Below are positions 27,394 to 35,833 of a DNA stretch of 64,000 nt, piece by piece. The stretch comes from Streptacidiphilus carbonis (GTDB lineage Bacteria > Actinomycetota > Actinomycetes > Streptomycetales > Streptomycetaceae). Below the pieces are notes generated by a model. The model was not told where the DNA came from. It saw only the letters and a program-made list of their open reading frames with translations, and made no database searches. The translations under genes were made by a program, and so were the position numbers. Numbering within the stretch: the stretch's first letter is position 1; every line of letters starts with the position of its first letter. Location: positions 1 through 64,000 of the forward strand of contig NZ_BBPM01000002.1 in NCBI RefSeq assembly GCF_000787775.1. The letters are read 5' to 3'.

Positions 27394-28410
27394 TCAATCC
27401 TGGCTGGGGCGGTCCTGCCCGCGCCGGCGGCGCAGCCGGAAGCGCCGCTGCAGGTAGGTGAGCGGGACGGCGCCGATCAGTCCGGCCACGGCCGGCTCGT
27501 TCACCAGCAGGGCACCGGCCTGGGTGCTGATGCCGGACTGGTTGAAGGTCGACGGGATGGGCAGCGTGGCCCAGTGCGAGATCGGCCAGGCGATGGTGAA
27601 GGCGCGGCCGACCACGTCGGAGTCGGGCACCGAGCCGCCGCCGGGCTCGTCCATGTGGTAGCGGGAGTCCAGCGAGTCGTTGCGGTGGTCGCCCATCACC
27701 CAGATCGAGTTGGCGGGCACCTTCAGCGGTCCGAAGTTCTTGTCGCCGCAGGGGGTGGCGCCGGGGTAGATGTAGGGCTCGGTCAGCGGCTTGCCGTTGA
27801 CGTACACCGGGCCGGTGCCCTGGCAGCTGACGGTGTCTCCGCCGACCGCGATGACCCGCTTGATCAGGTCCTTCTCATTGGCCGACGGCATCAGCCCGAT
27901 CCAGCTGAAGACGTCCTGGACGCCGCGGACCAGCGAGTTGCCGCTCTGCTGCTGGGAGGGCTCGTCGGAGAGCCAGTTGCCCGGGTCGTGGAAGACGACG
28001 ACCTCTCCGCGCGAGGGCTTGCTGCCGAAGTGCGGGGTGAGCTTGTCCACCAGCACCCGGTCGTTGATCCGCAGCGTGTTCTCCATCGACCCCGAGGGGA
28101 TGGAGAAGGCCTGCACCAGGAAGGTCTTGATGAGCAGCGCCAGCACCAGCGCCACCACGATCAGGATCGGCAGTTCCTTCCAGAAGGAGCGCTGCTTCCG
28201 CTGTCTACCCGCCTTGAGCGGCTCCGGCTCTCCCTCTTTCCCGCTGTCCAACAGATCGTCCGCGCCGCCCCCGTGAGGGTCCGCCGCTCCTGCGGTCTGG
28301 TCGTTGCCCGCGTCTCCACGTCCGGTCTCGTCCACGGACCCAACGGTAGTGGCCGCAGAATCCTCGGGCTCGCCGACACCCGCGCGGGCGCCGGTCCCCA
28401 GATCCCCCAC
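27394..28410 (-). CDS. sipY: Type I signal peptidase (third copy, SipY position)
   Basis: This is a 338-aa leader peptidase. An acidic, Gly-rich cytoplasmic N-terminus (1-70) precedes one anchor (about 81-97). The catalytic dyad is Ser108 (IPSGSME) and Lys184 (LIKRVIAVGGD), followed by GDHRNDSLDSR. Type I peptidases remove signal peptides on the outer face of the membrane. The C-terminus is basic (RRRFRLRRRRG). The GTG start has GAGGAG 6 nt upstream. In S. lividans, SipY is the dominant enzyme; position alone suggests the same here. Confidence 0.93.
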   Translation of the reverse strand: MGDLGTGARAGVGEPEDSAATTVGSVDETGRGDAGNDQTAGAADPHGGGADDLLDSGKEGEPEPLKAGRQRKQRSFWKELPILIVVALVLALLIKTFLVQAFSIPSGSMENTLRINDRVLVDKLTPHFGSKPSRGEVVVFHDPGNWLSDEPSQQQSGNSLVRGVQDVFSWIGLMPSANEKDLIKRVIAVGGDTVSCQGTGPVYVNGKPLTEPYIYPGATPCGDKNFGPLKVPANSIWVMGDHRNDSLDSRYHMDEPGGGSVPDSDVVGRAFTIAWPISHWATLPIPSTFNQSGISTQAGALLVNEPAVAGLIGAVPLTYLQRRFRLRRRRGQDRPSQD

Positions 28411-28471
28411 GTCGTCTCCTCATGTCGCCAGGCGGGCGGTCATGCCCACGCGTATCGCTGAACCGAACCCG

Positions 28472-29443
28472 TCACCGCTCTGGCCGGGTGCGGGTGCGGC
28501 GGCGCCTCGCAAAGCGGGGCACAGTCGCAGCCAAACCCATAACGAGCGGAAGTTCCCCGAGAAGCGGTCCGGACGCTGCTGCGGACGATACTTGACGAAG
28601 ACTTTGACCGGACGCCGGGGACACCGCGGTCGGGGACCCGCCACCGGACGCCTGGACCGGCAGCGACTGCACCGGCAGGGTCCGCCAGTGCGAGATCGGC
28701 CAGATCACCGCAACGGCACGGCCCACCACGTCCGACTCGGGGACGAACCCCCCGTCCGGGTCGGCCAGGTGGTAGCGCGAGTCCGCCGAGATGTCCCGGT
28801 GGTCCCCCATCACCCAGAGCTTCCCGGCCGGGACGGTCACCTTGAAGGTGATCCTGGACGGGACCTCCCCGGCGAAGATGTACGGCTCGTTCAGCGCGGT
28901 GCCGTTGACGGTCACCCGCCCCTTGGTGTCACAGCAGGCGACGGTGTCGCCGGGGACGCCGATCACCCGCTTGATCAGGTCGCGGTCCGAGGGCAGCAGG
29001 CCGACGAAGGTGAACACGTTCTTCACCGCGGTCACCACCGCGCCGCTCTTGGGGACCGGGTCGTCCTTGAGCCAGTTGTCGGGGTCCTTGAAGACCACCA
29101 CCTCGCCGCGCTGCGGCTTGGCGCCGAACCAGGGCGAGAGCTTGTTGACCACGACCCGGTCGCCGATGCCGATGGTGGTCTGCATCGAGCCGGAGGGAAT
29201 CGAGAACACCTGCACGAAGAAGGTCTGCAGAGCCAGGGTTATCACCAGGGCGACCACGATGATCAGGGGTATTTCACGCAGCAGCGAGCGCTTTCGTCGG
29301 CGCTTGGCCCGTTTGGCGGCGCGACGGCGTTCGGCGCGCCCCCGGTCCGCCCGACCGCCGCCGGTACCGGGACCGGAACCCGTGCCGTCCCCGGCCGGGG
29401 TCGGCTCGATCCGGGCCGGCCTGTTCTTACCCCTGCTGCCCAT
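28472..29443 (-). CDS. sipX: Type I signal peptidase (second copy, SipX position)
   Basis: This is a 323-aa leader peptidase. A very basic N-terminus (about 36-54) lies before one anchor (about 58-78). The catalytic residues are Ser86 (IPSGSMQ) and Lys158 (LIKRVIGVPGD), followed by GDHRDISADSR. The ATG starting MGSRGKNR overlaps the end of sipW by 17 nt, so the two are translationally coupled. A start at 29482 further into sipW is possible but has no clear ribosome binding site. Confidence 0.92.
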   Translation of the reverse strand: MGSRGKNRPARIEPTPAGDGTGSGPGTGGGRADRGRAERRRAAKRAKRRRKRSLLREIPLIIVVALVITLALQTFFVQVFSIPSGSMQTTIGIGDRVVVNKLSPWFGAKPQRGEVVVFKDPDNWLKDDPVPKSGAVVTAVKNVFTFVGLLPSDRDLIKRVIGVPGDTVACCDTKGRVTVNGTALNEPYIFAGEVPSRITFKVTVPAGKLWVMGDHRDISADSRYHLADPDGGFVPESDVVGRAVAVIWPISHWRTLPVQSLPVQASGGGSPTAVSPASGQSLRQVSSAAASGPLLGELPLVMGLAATVPRFARRRRTRTRPER

Positions 29444-30188
29444 GACCGGCGCCCTTCCGCAGTTCCGACGCCAGCGCCGCAAAGGCAGCGGGACGGTCCA
29501 CCGAACGCCAGTGTCCGACCGGGAAGACCACCCAGTCGACCCTTCCGATCACTTTGTCGACAGGAACGAACCCACCGCCCGGGTCCCCGAGGTGGTCCCG
29601 GGAGTCGCTGGAGTCCGAGCGGTGGTCGCCCAGCACGAACAGCTTCCCGGCCGGCACCCTGACCGAGAACGGCACCTGCGAGGGGGTGTCGCCCGGGTAG
29701 AGGTACCCGCTCTCGTCCAGCGGCACTCCGTCCACGCTCAGCCGTCCGCTGCTGTCGCAGCAGGCCACCGTGTCGCCGGCGACGCCGATCACCCGCTTCA
29801 CGAAGTCGTCGCCGTTGGCGTCGCCGCCGGCGGACGCCCCGTCGTCGATGAAGGAGCCGCGGCCGTCGAAGACCACCACGTCACCGCGGAGCGGGCGGCC
29901 GAACCGGTACACCACCTTGTCGACGACCACCCGGTCGCCGATCCGCAGGGTGCCCTCCATGGAGCCGCTGGGAATGCCGAACGGCTCGGCGGCGAACCTG
30001 TTCACCAGGAACAGCACCACTGCGCAGACCAGGGCCAGCAGGGCGGCGTCCCGCAGCACTCCGCGAACAGCAGAGGACCGCGGCTTGGCCGCCGGACCCT
30101 CCGGGTCGGCAGCGCAGTCGCGGTCCTCAGGCGCTTCTTGCGTCGCGCAGGGGTGCGGGGCATCGAGCCCCGGGAAATTGGAGTCCAT
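29427..30188 (-). CDS. sipW: Type I signal peptidase (first copy, SipW position)
   Basis: This is a 253-aa leader peptidase with one N-terminal anchor (about 45-63), catalytic Ser76 (IPSGSME), Lys131 (FVKRVIGVAGD) and the GDHRSDSSDSRD box. It is first in the four-gene cluster, 38 nt after rplS with no hairpin between, so it may share the rplS transcript. S. lividans SipW is a recognised bacterial-type enzyme despite a name shared with the unrelated Bacillus SipW. Confidence 0.92.
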   Translation of the reverse strand: MDSNFPGLDAPHPCATQEAPEDRDCAADPEGPAAKPRSSAVRGVLRDAALLALVCAVVLFLVNRFAAEPFGIPSGSMEGTLRIGDRVVVDKVVYRFGRPLRGDVVVFDGRGSFIDDGASAGGDANGDDFVKRVIGVAGDTVACCDSSGRLSVDGVPLDESGYLYPGDTPSQVPFSVRVPAGKLFVLGDHRSDSSDSRDHLGDPGGGFVPVDKVIGRVDWVVFPVGHWRSVDRPAAFAALASELRKGAGHGQQG

Positions 30189-30226
30189 CGCCGCAGCAGC
30201 CTAAGGCACCACGGTAGGAAGGAGAC

Positions 30227-30577
30227 TCAGCGGTCGCGCTTCTCCTTGATCTTCGCGGCCTTGCCGCGCAGGTCACGCAGGTAGTACAGCTTGGCGCGAC
30301 GGACGGCGCCGCGGGTCACGACCTCGATCTTCTCAACGATCGGGGTGTGCACCGGGAAGGTGCGCTCCACGCCGACATTGAAGCTGACCTTGCGGACCGT
30401 GAAGGTCTCGCGGATGCCGTCGCCCTGGCGGCGGATGACGACGCCCTTGAACTGCTGGACGCGGGAGCGGTTGCCCTCGATGACGCGGACGTGCACGTTG
30501 ACGGTGTCACCGGCGCGGAACGCGGGGATGTCGGTACGCAGCGAGGCCGCGTCGACAGCAGTGAGCAGGTTGCTCAT
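30227..30577 (-). CDS. rplS: 50S ribosomal protein L19
   Basis: L19 lies at the 30S-50S interface. This is a 116-aa protein that matches the family throughout ([51 protein letters not shown]). The ATG with GGAGACACATC upstream was chosen; the frame is open to 30613. It is the last ribosomal gene of the rpsP-khpA-rimM-trmD-rplS series and lies directly before the signal peptidase cluster. Confidence 0.97.
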   Translation of the reverse strand: MSNLLTAVDAASLRTDIPAFRAGDTVNVHVRVIEGNRSRVQQFKGVVIRRQGDGIRETFTVRKVSFNVGVERTFPVHTPIVEKIEVVTRGAVRRAKLYYLRDLRGKAAKIKEKRDR

Positions 30578-30739
30578 GATGTGTCTCCATCGCAGGCGCC
30601 ACGGGCCACCCACGGAAATCGTGTGAAATGGTTGCGCTGTGTGTCGCTCGGTTGGCGGCGTCTCCCCCGTGGCAGGGGCACCGGGCCGGCCGTCACGATC
30701 GGCTGGATCGTGGGGCGGCCGAGGACAGGCAGCAATCGC

Positions 30740-31564
30740 CTATTCTTCCACACCATCGGCCGTGCGAAGAAATCGGCCGTCGGCCTCGCTCCACCGCAGT
30801 CCCAGCGCGTCCAACGCGCGCAGGTCGTGCTTGTCCATGCTGCTGCGCTCCCAGCGCTCCACCAGGTCCGGACGCACGGCCAGGGTCCGGGCGAAGGCCT
30901 GCTCCCGGCGCCAGCGGGCGATCTTCCCGTGGTTGCCGCTGAGCAGCACCTCGGGGACGCCGCGGCCGCGCCACTCGGCGGGCTTGGTGTACACCGGGCC
31001 CTCCAGCAGGTCGGCCATCCGGCCCGGGGCGAAGGAGTCGTCCTGGTGCGACTCGGCGTTGCCGAGGACTCCGGGCAGCAGCCGGGCCACCGCCTCGACG
31101 ATCACCAGCACCGCGACCTCGCCGCCGGCCAGCACATAGTCGCCGATGGAGACCTCGACCACCGGCATGGTCTCCGCGGCCGCCTCGACCACCCGCCGGT
31201 CGATGCCCTCGTAGCGGGCCGGCGCGAAGGCCAGCCAGGGGCGTCCGGCCAGGTCCTGGGCGAGCTCCTGGGTGAACGGGCGGCCGCTGGGAGTGGGCAC
31301 CACCAGGGTCGGCACCTCGCCGTCCCCGGGACCGGCCGAGGCGACGATGCCGTCCAGGGCGGCGGCCCAGGGCTCGGGCTTCATCACCATCCCGGGGCCG
31401 CCTCCGTACGGGGAGTCGTCCACGGTGCGGTGCACATCGCTGGTGTGCTCACGCAGTCCGTGCAGCCGCACGTCCAGTTGGCCGCGGGCGCGGGCCTTGC
31501 CGACCAGGGAGACGTTCAGCGGTTCGAGGTACTCGGGGAAGATCGTGACGACGTCGATACGCAC
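30740..31564 (-). CDS. trmD: tRNA (guanine37-N1)-methyltransferase
   Basis: TrmD methylates G37 next to the anticodon and prevents frameshifting. This is a 274-aa SPOUT-fold enzyme with knot motifs PSGRPFTQELAQ, YEGIDRRV and SIGDYVLAGGE, and the N-terminal DVVTIFPEYLEP. The GTG start has AGGGG upstream and lies 12 nt from the rimM stop. It is cytoplasmic and probably co-transcribed with rimM. A modest stem (30694-30700 with 30706-30712) follows before rplS. Confidence 0.95.
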   Translation of the reverse strand: MRIDVVTIFPEYLEPLNVSLVGKARARGQLDVRLHGLREHTSDVHRTVDDSPYGGGPGMVMKPEPWAAALDGIVASAGPGDGEVPTLVVPTPSGRPFTQELAQDLAGRPWLAFAPARYEGIDRRVVEAAAETMPVVEVSIGDYVLAGGEVAVLVIVEAVARLLPGVLGNAESHQDDSFAPGRMADLLEGPVYTKPAEWRGRGVPEVLLSGNHGKIARWRREQAFARTLAVRPDLVERWERSSMDKHDLRALDALGLRWSEADGRFLRTADGVEE

Positions 31565-31576
31565 GGCGGACCCCTG

Positions 31577-32212
31577 CTACTCCGAGTCGGCGCTGTCAGC
31601 GGCGGCTTCGGCCCCGCCGGCGCCCCCGTCGGCGTCCCTGTCGGCGTCCCTGTCGGCGTCCCTGTCACTGTCACCGTCACGCGCGGAGGCCACCTCGGCC
31701 TCGTCCGTGTTGATCAGGCCGGGCGGCGGGGTCAGCACGATGCGCCGGTTGTCGATGTCGATCTCGGGGACGATCTCGGTGACGAACGGCACCAGCACTT
31801 CGGAGCCGTCCGGGCGCTTCACCGTTAGCAGCTCCTGCGAGGGCAGGTGTGCGATCTCGGCGAGCTCGCCGACCGGGGTGCCGTCGGCGAGGACCACGGC
31901 CAGGCCGATCAGCTGGTGGTCGTAGTACTCGTCCGGATCCTCGGGGCGGTCCTCGGGGTCGATCTCGGCGATCAGCATGGTGCCGCGCAGGGCCTCGGCC
32001 CCGTTGCGGTCGTTGACGCCCTCGAACCGGAGCAGCAGCCGCCCGCTGTGCACCCGTCCGTCCGCGACGGTGAGCGGTCCGGCCGAGGCGGGGTCGGTCA
32101 TCAGCACGGCGCCGGGGGCGAGCCGCAGTTCGGGCTCGTCGGTGCGCACCTCCACCGTTACCTGGCCCTTGATGCCATGGGCACGGCCGATCCGGCCGAC
32201 GACGAGCTGCAC
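31577..32212 (-). CDS. rimM: 16S rRNA maturation factor RimM
   Basis: RimM binds S19 and assists 30S head assembly. This is a 211-aa protein. The N-terminal beta-barrel ([22 protein letters not shown], a 22-residue block at 3-24) is followed by a PRC-barrel domain ([11 protein letters not shown] to about residue 165). The last 35 residues are an Asp/Arg/Ala repeat tail encoded by a 12-bp tandem repeat, absent from typical RimM. The GTG start has AGGAG upstream. A strong hairpin separates it from khpA. Confidence 0.94.
   Translation of the reverse strand: MQLVVGRIGRAHGIKGQVTVEVRTDEPELRLAPGAVLMTDPASAGPLTVADGRVHSGRLLLRFEGVNDRNGAEALRGTMLIAEIDPEDRPEDPDEYYDHQLIGLAVVLADGTPVGELAEIAHLPSQELLTVKRPDGSEVLVPFVTEIVPEIDIDNRRIVLTPPPGLINTDEAEVASARDGDSDRDADRDADRDADGGAGGAEAAADSADSE
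31628..31675. repeat. 12-bp tandem repeat within the 3' end of rimM
   Basis: Three perfect copies of GTCGGCGTCCCT (31628-31663) and one degenerate copy (31664-31675) encode the (Asp-Arg-Asp-Ala) tail of RimM. Unit length is a multiple of three, so copy-number change would keep the frame. Confidence 0.9.
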
Positions 32213-32286
32213 GGTGATCGTTCTCCTGTGGACAGACGAAAATCAGACGAAAAACGTGACGAGAAGAGAAATGCAGAGCGAAACGG

Positions 32287-32325
32287 CTCGGGGCCGGCCA
32301 GGACGATGTCCTGGCCGGCCCCGAG
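32287..32325 (-). terminator. Perfect 18-bp hairpin between khpA and rimM
   Basis: Arms 32287-32304 and 32308-32325 pair perfectly over 18 bp with a 3-nt loop. It lies 15 nt after the khpA stop and 75 nt before the rimM start, so it can lower rimM-trmD expression relative to rpsP-khpA. Confidence 0.85.
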
Positions 32326-32339
32326 TGGTGCCCTATGAC

Positions 32340-32579
32340 CTATCGCACGCCGTCGACGTCGACCAGGTCGACGCGGACGCTGCGACCGCCGAGGGCGGTG
32401 ACCACGGTGCGCAGAGCACGCGCGGTACGGCCGCCCCGGCCGATGACCTTGCCGAGGTCCTCGGGGTGCACCCGCACCTCGAGGATGCGGCCCCGGCGCA
32501 GTTCACGCGAACGCACCTGGACCTCGTCCGGATTCTCGACGATGCCCTTCACCAGGTGCTCGAGGGCTTCCTCGAGCAT
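32340..32579 (-). CDS. khpA: KH-domain RNA-binding protein KhpA
   Basis: This is a 79-aa single KH domain with the GxxG loop in VIGRGGRTARAL (about 44-55). KhpA, usually with KhpB, binds RNA and affects cell division and ribosome-related processes in Gram-positive bacteria. It starts 2 nt after the rpsP stop and is certainly in the same operon. Its length is standard. Confidence 0.92.
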   Translation of the reverse strand: MLEEALEHLVKGIVENPDEVQVRSRELRRGRILEVRVHPEDLGKVIGRGGRTARALRTVVTALGGRSVRVDLVDVDGVR

Positions 32580-32581
32580 GA

Positions 32582-33025
32582 TCAGGACTCGGTGGCCGGA
32601 GCAGCGTCGGACTCGGCGGCGGCCTCGTCCTTCTTGTCCGACTTCTTGGCCTTCGGGGTGATGGCCACACCGGTGGTGGAGTCCTCGAAGCCGGCGACGG
32701 CCTTCGCGAACAGGTGCGAGAAGTCGGTGACCTTGGGCTCGGCGACCTTGAGCGGCGCCGGGGCCGGCAGGCCCTTGAACTGCTGCCAGTCACCGGTCAG
32801 CTTGAGGATCGCGAGGACGGCCTCGGTCGGCTGCGCGCCGACACCCAGCCAGTACTGCGCGCGCTCGCTGTCGACCTTGATGATCGAGGGGTCGTAGGTC
32901 GGCTGGTAGATGCCGATCTCCTCGATCGCACGACCGTCACGCTTGGTGCGGGCGTCGGCGACGACGATGCGGTAGTGCGGGGAGCGAATCTTGCCGAGAC
33001 GCTTCAGCTTGATCTTGACTGCCAC
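32582..33025 (-). CDS. rpsP: 30S ribosomal protein S16
   Basis: S16 is a small-subunit assembly protein. The first 85 residues match the family ([20 protein letters not shown] at the start). The rest is an Ala/Lys/Asp-rich tail that makes the protein 147 aa, as in other actinobacteria. The GTG start has AGGAG about 11 nt upstream. It is the first gene of the rpsP-khpA-(hairpin)-rimM-trmD-rplS series. Confidence 0.97.
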   Translation of the reverse strand: MAVKIKLKRLGKIRSPHYRIVVADARTKRDGRAIEEIGIYQPTYDPSIIKVDSERAQYWLGVGAQPTEAVLAILKLTGDWQQFKGLPAPAPLKVAEPKVTDFSHLFAKAVAGFEDSTTGVAITPKAKKSDKKDEAAAESDAAPATES

Positions 33026-33299
33026 GGGAGTGGTTCTCCTGGATTTGACGTGGGTGAGCAGCCGCGCATTCCACGTGGGGTTGCGGCTGCTGGCTGCTCG
33101 ACGGACACGTCAGCCGGAGGAGAGAGGGGTCCTGCTCGGCTGCCGAGTACTCAGCTGTCCATTGTGCCATAGCGCGGCGGACCGGCTTACCGCCGGTGCC
33201 GCCCGCAGCTGTGGCCCGGGGCCGCCGCACGACGTCGCCCTACCGCGCCGCCGCTCGGCCGCCGCCCGACTTTCGTCCGACCGCCGCCCGGGACTCCGG

Positions 33300-33908
33300 T
33301 CAGCCCCGGGGCGGCGTGACGTCGGCGATCCGGAACGGCTGGCCGCAGGCGCCGCAGACGATCGCGGCCTGGGCCAGGACCGACGGCACCACTCGGACGT
33401 TGCGCCCGCAGTCGCAGACCGCCTTCACCCGGACGCCGCCCCCGGAGGAGCCGTGCCTGGTGGCGGGGCCGCGGAAGTTGCGGGCCCGGTCCAGCACCGG
33501 ACCGCTGGTCGCGGCGGCGTGGGCGCCCAGGGCGAGCTGCAGCCGCTCGATGGTGCCGGCGTACAGCTCACGGGTCTCCGGGCGCATGGTGACCAGGGAG
33601 AATCCGCTGCTGGGATGGGGGTCCGCGGTGTGGTCCAGGCCCAGCTCATCGGCGAGGGCCAGGAATCGGCGGTTGTGGTAGCGCCCTGCCCGCGAGGTGT
33701 CGCGGATGCCGCGTGCGGCGGCCAGGCCGTGGGCGGCCTCGTGGAGCAGTCGCTCAAAGCCCAGTTCAGTGCCGCAGGCCGAAGAGGATTCGCCGATCAG
33801 CGATTCCGGGGCCGCGAGACTGGGCAGGTCGGAGTGGTGGCGCTGGATGTCGCCCCAGGCGAGGGCCAGCTCGGCCGCGAGGACCAGTGGTTGTTGTGTC
33901 GTGCTCAC
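33300..33908 (-). CDS. SprT-like zinc metalloprotein, conserved hypothetical
   Basis: This is a 202-aa soluble protein. HEAAH (56-60) matches the HExxH zinc-peptidase signature, with His78 in GRYHNRRF as a plausible third ligand. A C-terminal zinc ribbon follows (CDCG at about 165 and CGAC at about 188). This layout is that of SprT/Spartan-like proteins, but overall similarity is too weak for me to call the family firmly. The GTG start (MSTTQQP) is preferred from how actinobacterial homologues begin. The frame opens at 33971 and no good ribosome binding site was seen. It lies alone between proS and rpsP. Confidence 0.75.
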   Translation of the reverse strand: MSTTQQPLVLAAELALAWGDIQRHHSDLPSLAAPESLIGESSSACGTELGFERLLHEAAHGLAAARGIRDTSRAGRYHNRRFLALADELGLDHTADPHPSSGFSLVTMRPETRELYAGTIERLQLALGAHAAATSGPVLDRARNFRGPATRHGSSGGGVRVKAVCDCGRNVRVVPSVLAQAAIVCGACGQPFRIADVTPPRG

Positions 33909-34079
33909 GCAACGCCAACGAGGGAGCAGCCCCCGATGTTCCGGCAAACGCGGTTTCTCCAGGAGACGCATAGGTCACGGGTTTGGGAGCGCTCCGAGAG
34001 CGGTCCGCAGCCGTCCTCTGACGGATAGTCATCTTGCTGGTCAGAGAGGGAACTTGAGCGAGGACATACAGAAGTGAAA

Positions 34080-34118
34080 AACCGGTCCGCCACTTCCCGG
34101 GGAAGCGGCGGACCGGTT
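34080..34118 (-). terminator. Rho-independent terminator with T-tract after proS
   Basis: A 12-bp perfect stem (34080-34091 with 34107-34118), continued by an inner CTTCC/GGAAG stem, is followed on the minus strand by TTTTT. It closes the proS transcript. Confidence 0.9.
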
Positions 34119-34194
34119 GGACTACGTAAATCGGCTTGCCACGGTCTCAGCAGGCGAGACGAAATGCCCTCCGCCGAGTACGTCAGGCGTTGCC

Positions 34195-35607
34195 TCAGTA
34201 GGCGCGGGCCACGATGGCGACATTGCCGGGCTGGTCGTCGGCGTCCGGCACCGAACCGTCCTCGGCGACGATGCAGCGCACCGACACCCCCTGCTCGGCG
34301 AGCTTGCGCTCGCCCTCGTCGCCGAGCTCGGCCCAGGAGATCCGGCCCCAGCCGGTCGCCGCGGCCTCGACGGCCTCGGCGAGGTTCGCCACCTCGACGG
34401 TGCGGGACTCACGGCGCTCGCGGGACTGGCGCAGCAGCAGCGCCTGGTCCTCCTCCAGGATGCCCGGGACCAGCGCCGCCAGGGCGTCCACCGCGACCGG
34501 CTCCTTGCCCCCGGGGATGCGCCGGGCCAGCATGGCCGTCCCGTTCTCCAGGTCGCGCGGGCCGACCTCGATGCGGACCGGGACGCCCTTGAGCTCCCAG
34601 TCCACGGCACGGCGGCCGAACGGGGTGTCGGTGCGGTCGTCCACGACCACGCGGACCCCGGCGGCCTCCAGCGCCGCCCCGATCTCGCGGACCTTGGCGA
34701 TCACGGCGTCGTCGCCCTTGATCGCCAGCACCACGGCCTGGGTGGCCGCCAGCCGCGGCGGGACCCGCAGGCCGTTGTCGTCGCCGTGGGACATGATCAG
34801 GCCGCCGACCATACGGGTCGAGGTGCCCCAGGAGGTCTGCCAGACGTACTCGCGCTCGGAGCCGTTGGAGAGGTACTGGGTGTTGAACGCCTTGGCGAAG
34901 TTCTGGCCCAGCTCATGGCTGGTGCCCATCTGCAGCGCCTTGCCGTCGCCCATCATCGACTCGAGGGTGAGCGTGTTGATCGCGCCGGCGAAGCGCTCCT
35001 TGGCGGTCTTGCGGCCCAGCACCACGTCGATGCCGAGCACATTGGTCATGAAGTCGCCGTACACCTCGGTGTGGATGTGCGAGGCGTACGCGCGGGCGTC
35101 CTCGTAGCTGGCATGGGCGGTGTGGCCCTCCTGCCAGAGGAACTCGGTGGTGCGCAGGAAGACGCGCGGGCGCAGCTCCCAGCGGACCACGTTGGCCCAC
35201 TGGTTGATCAGCAGCGGGAGGTCGCGGTGGCTCTGCACCCACTTGGAGAAGTACTCGTTGATGATGGTCTCGGAGGTGGGCCGGACCACGACCGGCTCGT
35301 CGAGCTCCTTGCCGCCGCCATGGGTGACCACCGCGAGCTCCGGGGCGAAGCCCTCGACGTGCTCGGCCTCGCGGGTGAGGTAGGACTGCGGGATGAACAT
35401 CGGGAAGTAGGCGTTCTGCGCGCCCGCCTTCTTGATGCGCGCGTCCATCTCCTGCTGCATCCGCTCCCACAGCGCGTAGCCGTACGGTCGGATGACCATG
35501 GTGCCGCGCACCGGACCGTTGTCGGCCAGTTCGGCCTTGTTGATCAGATCCTGGTACCAGCGGGGAAAATCGTCCGCCTGGGGTGTGAGAACGGGAGCCT
35601 TTGCCAT
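34195..35607 (-). CDS. proS: Prolyl-tRNA synthetase (archaeal/eukaryotic-type, short form)
   Basis: This 470-aa class II synthetase charges tRNA-Pro. Its length and the absence of the editing-domain insertion found in the E. coli-type enzyme place it in the compact group. Class II motifs include RPYGYALWERMQ (motif 1 region), VVRPTSETI and RWELRPRVFLRTTEFLWQEG (motif 2). The ATG (MAKAPVLTPQ) was chosen over 35655, although its ribosome binding site is weak. It is monocistronic, ending at a T-tract terminator. Confidence 0.95.
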   Translation of the reverse strand: MAKAPVLTPQADDFPRWYQDLINKAELADNGPVRGTMVIRPYGYALWERMQQEMDARIKKAGAQNAYFPMFIPQSYLTREAEHVEGFAPELAVVTHGGGKELDEPVVVRPTSETIINEYFSKWVQSHRDLPLLINQWANVVRWELRPRVFLRTTEFLWQEGHTAHASYEDARAYASHIHTEVYGDFMTNVLGIDVVLGRKTAKERFAGAINTLTLESMMGDGKALQMGTSHELGQNFAKAFNTQYLSNGSEREYVWQTSWGTSTRMVGGLIMSHGDDNGLRVPPRLAATQAVVLAIKGDDAVIAKVREIGAALEAAGVRVVVDDRTDTPFGRRAVDWELKGVPVRIEVGPRDLENGTAMLARRIPGGKEPVAVDALAALVPGILEEDQALLLRQSRERRESRTVEVANLAEAVEAAATGWGRISWAELGDEGERKLAEQGVSVRCIVAEDGSVPDADDQPGNVAIVARAY

Positions 35608-35833
35608 GGGCGAATCGTACGGGGAGGACGGGCGTGACCCGTAATCGATAAGCACGGGGCCGCCGGGCGCCGCGGCAGGCGCCGGATTGTTGGAGTCAAT
35701 ACCCGCGCGCTCTGGACTCCGGGGCGTCGGCGGAGTTGGCTGTAGTCAGTCGGAGACTCTGAGCGATCTCCCGGCGAGACCAAGCGCGGGGCGACCCTCA
35801 CGCCTCGCGGCAGGCCCGATTGAAGGAGCCTGA

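Noticed and set aside
31628-31675. Short regular repeat that might suggest a CRISPR array
   Set aside because: Units are contiguous 12-mers within a gene, with no spacers.
19914-32235. Four DnaA-box-like sequences that might mark an origin
   Set aside because: They are scattered over 12 kb, not clustered, and no dnaA or dnaN is near.
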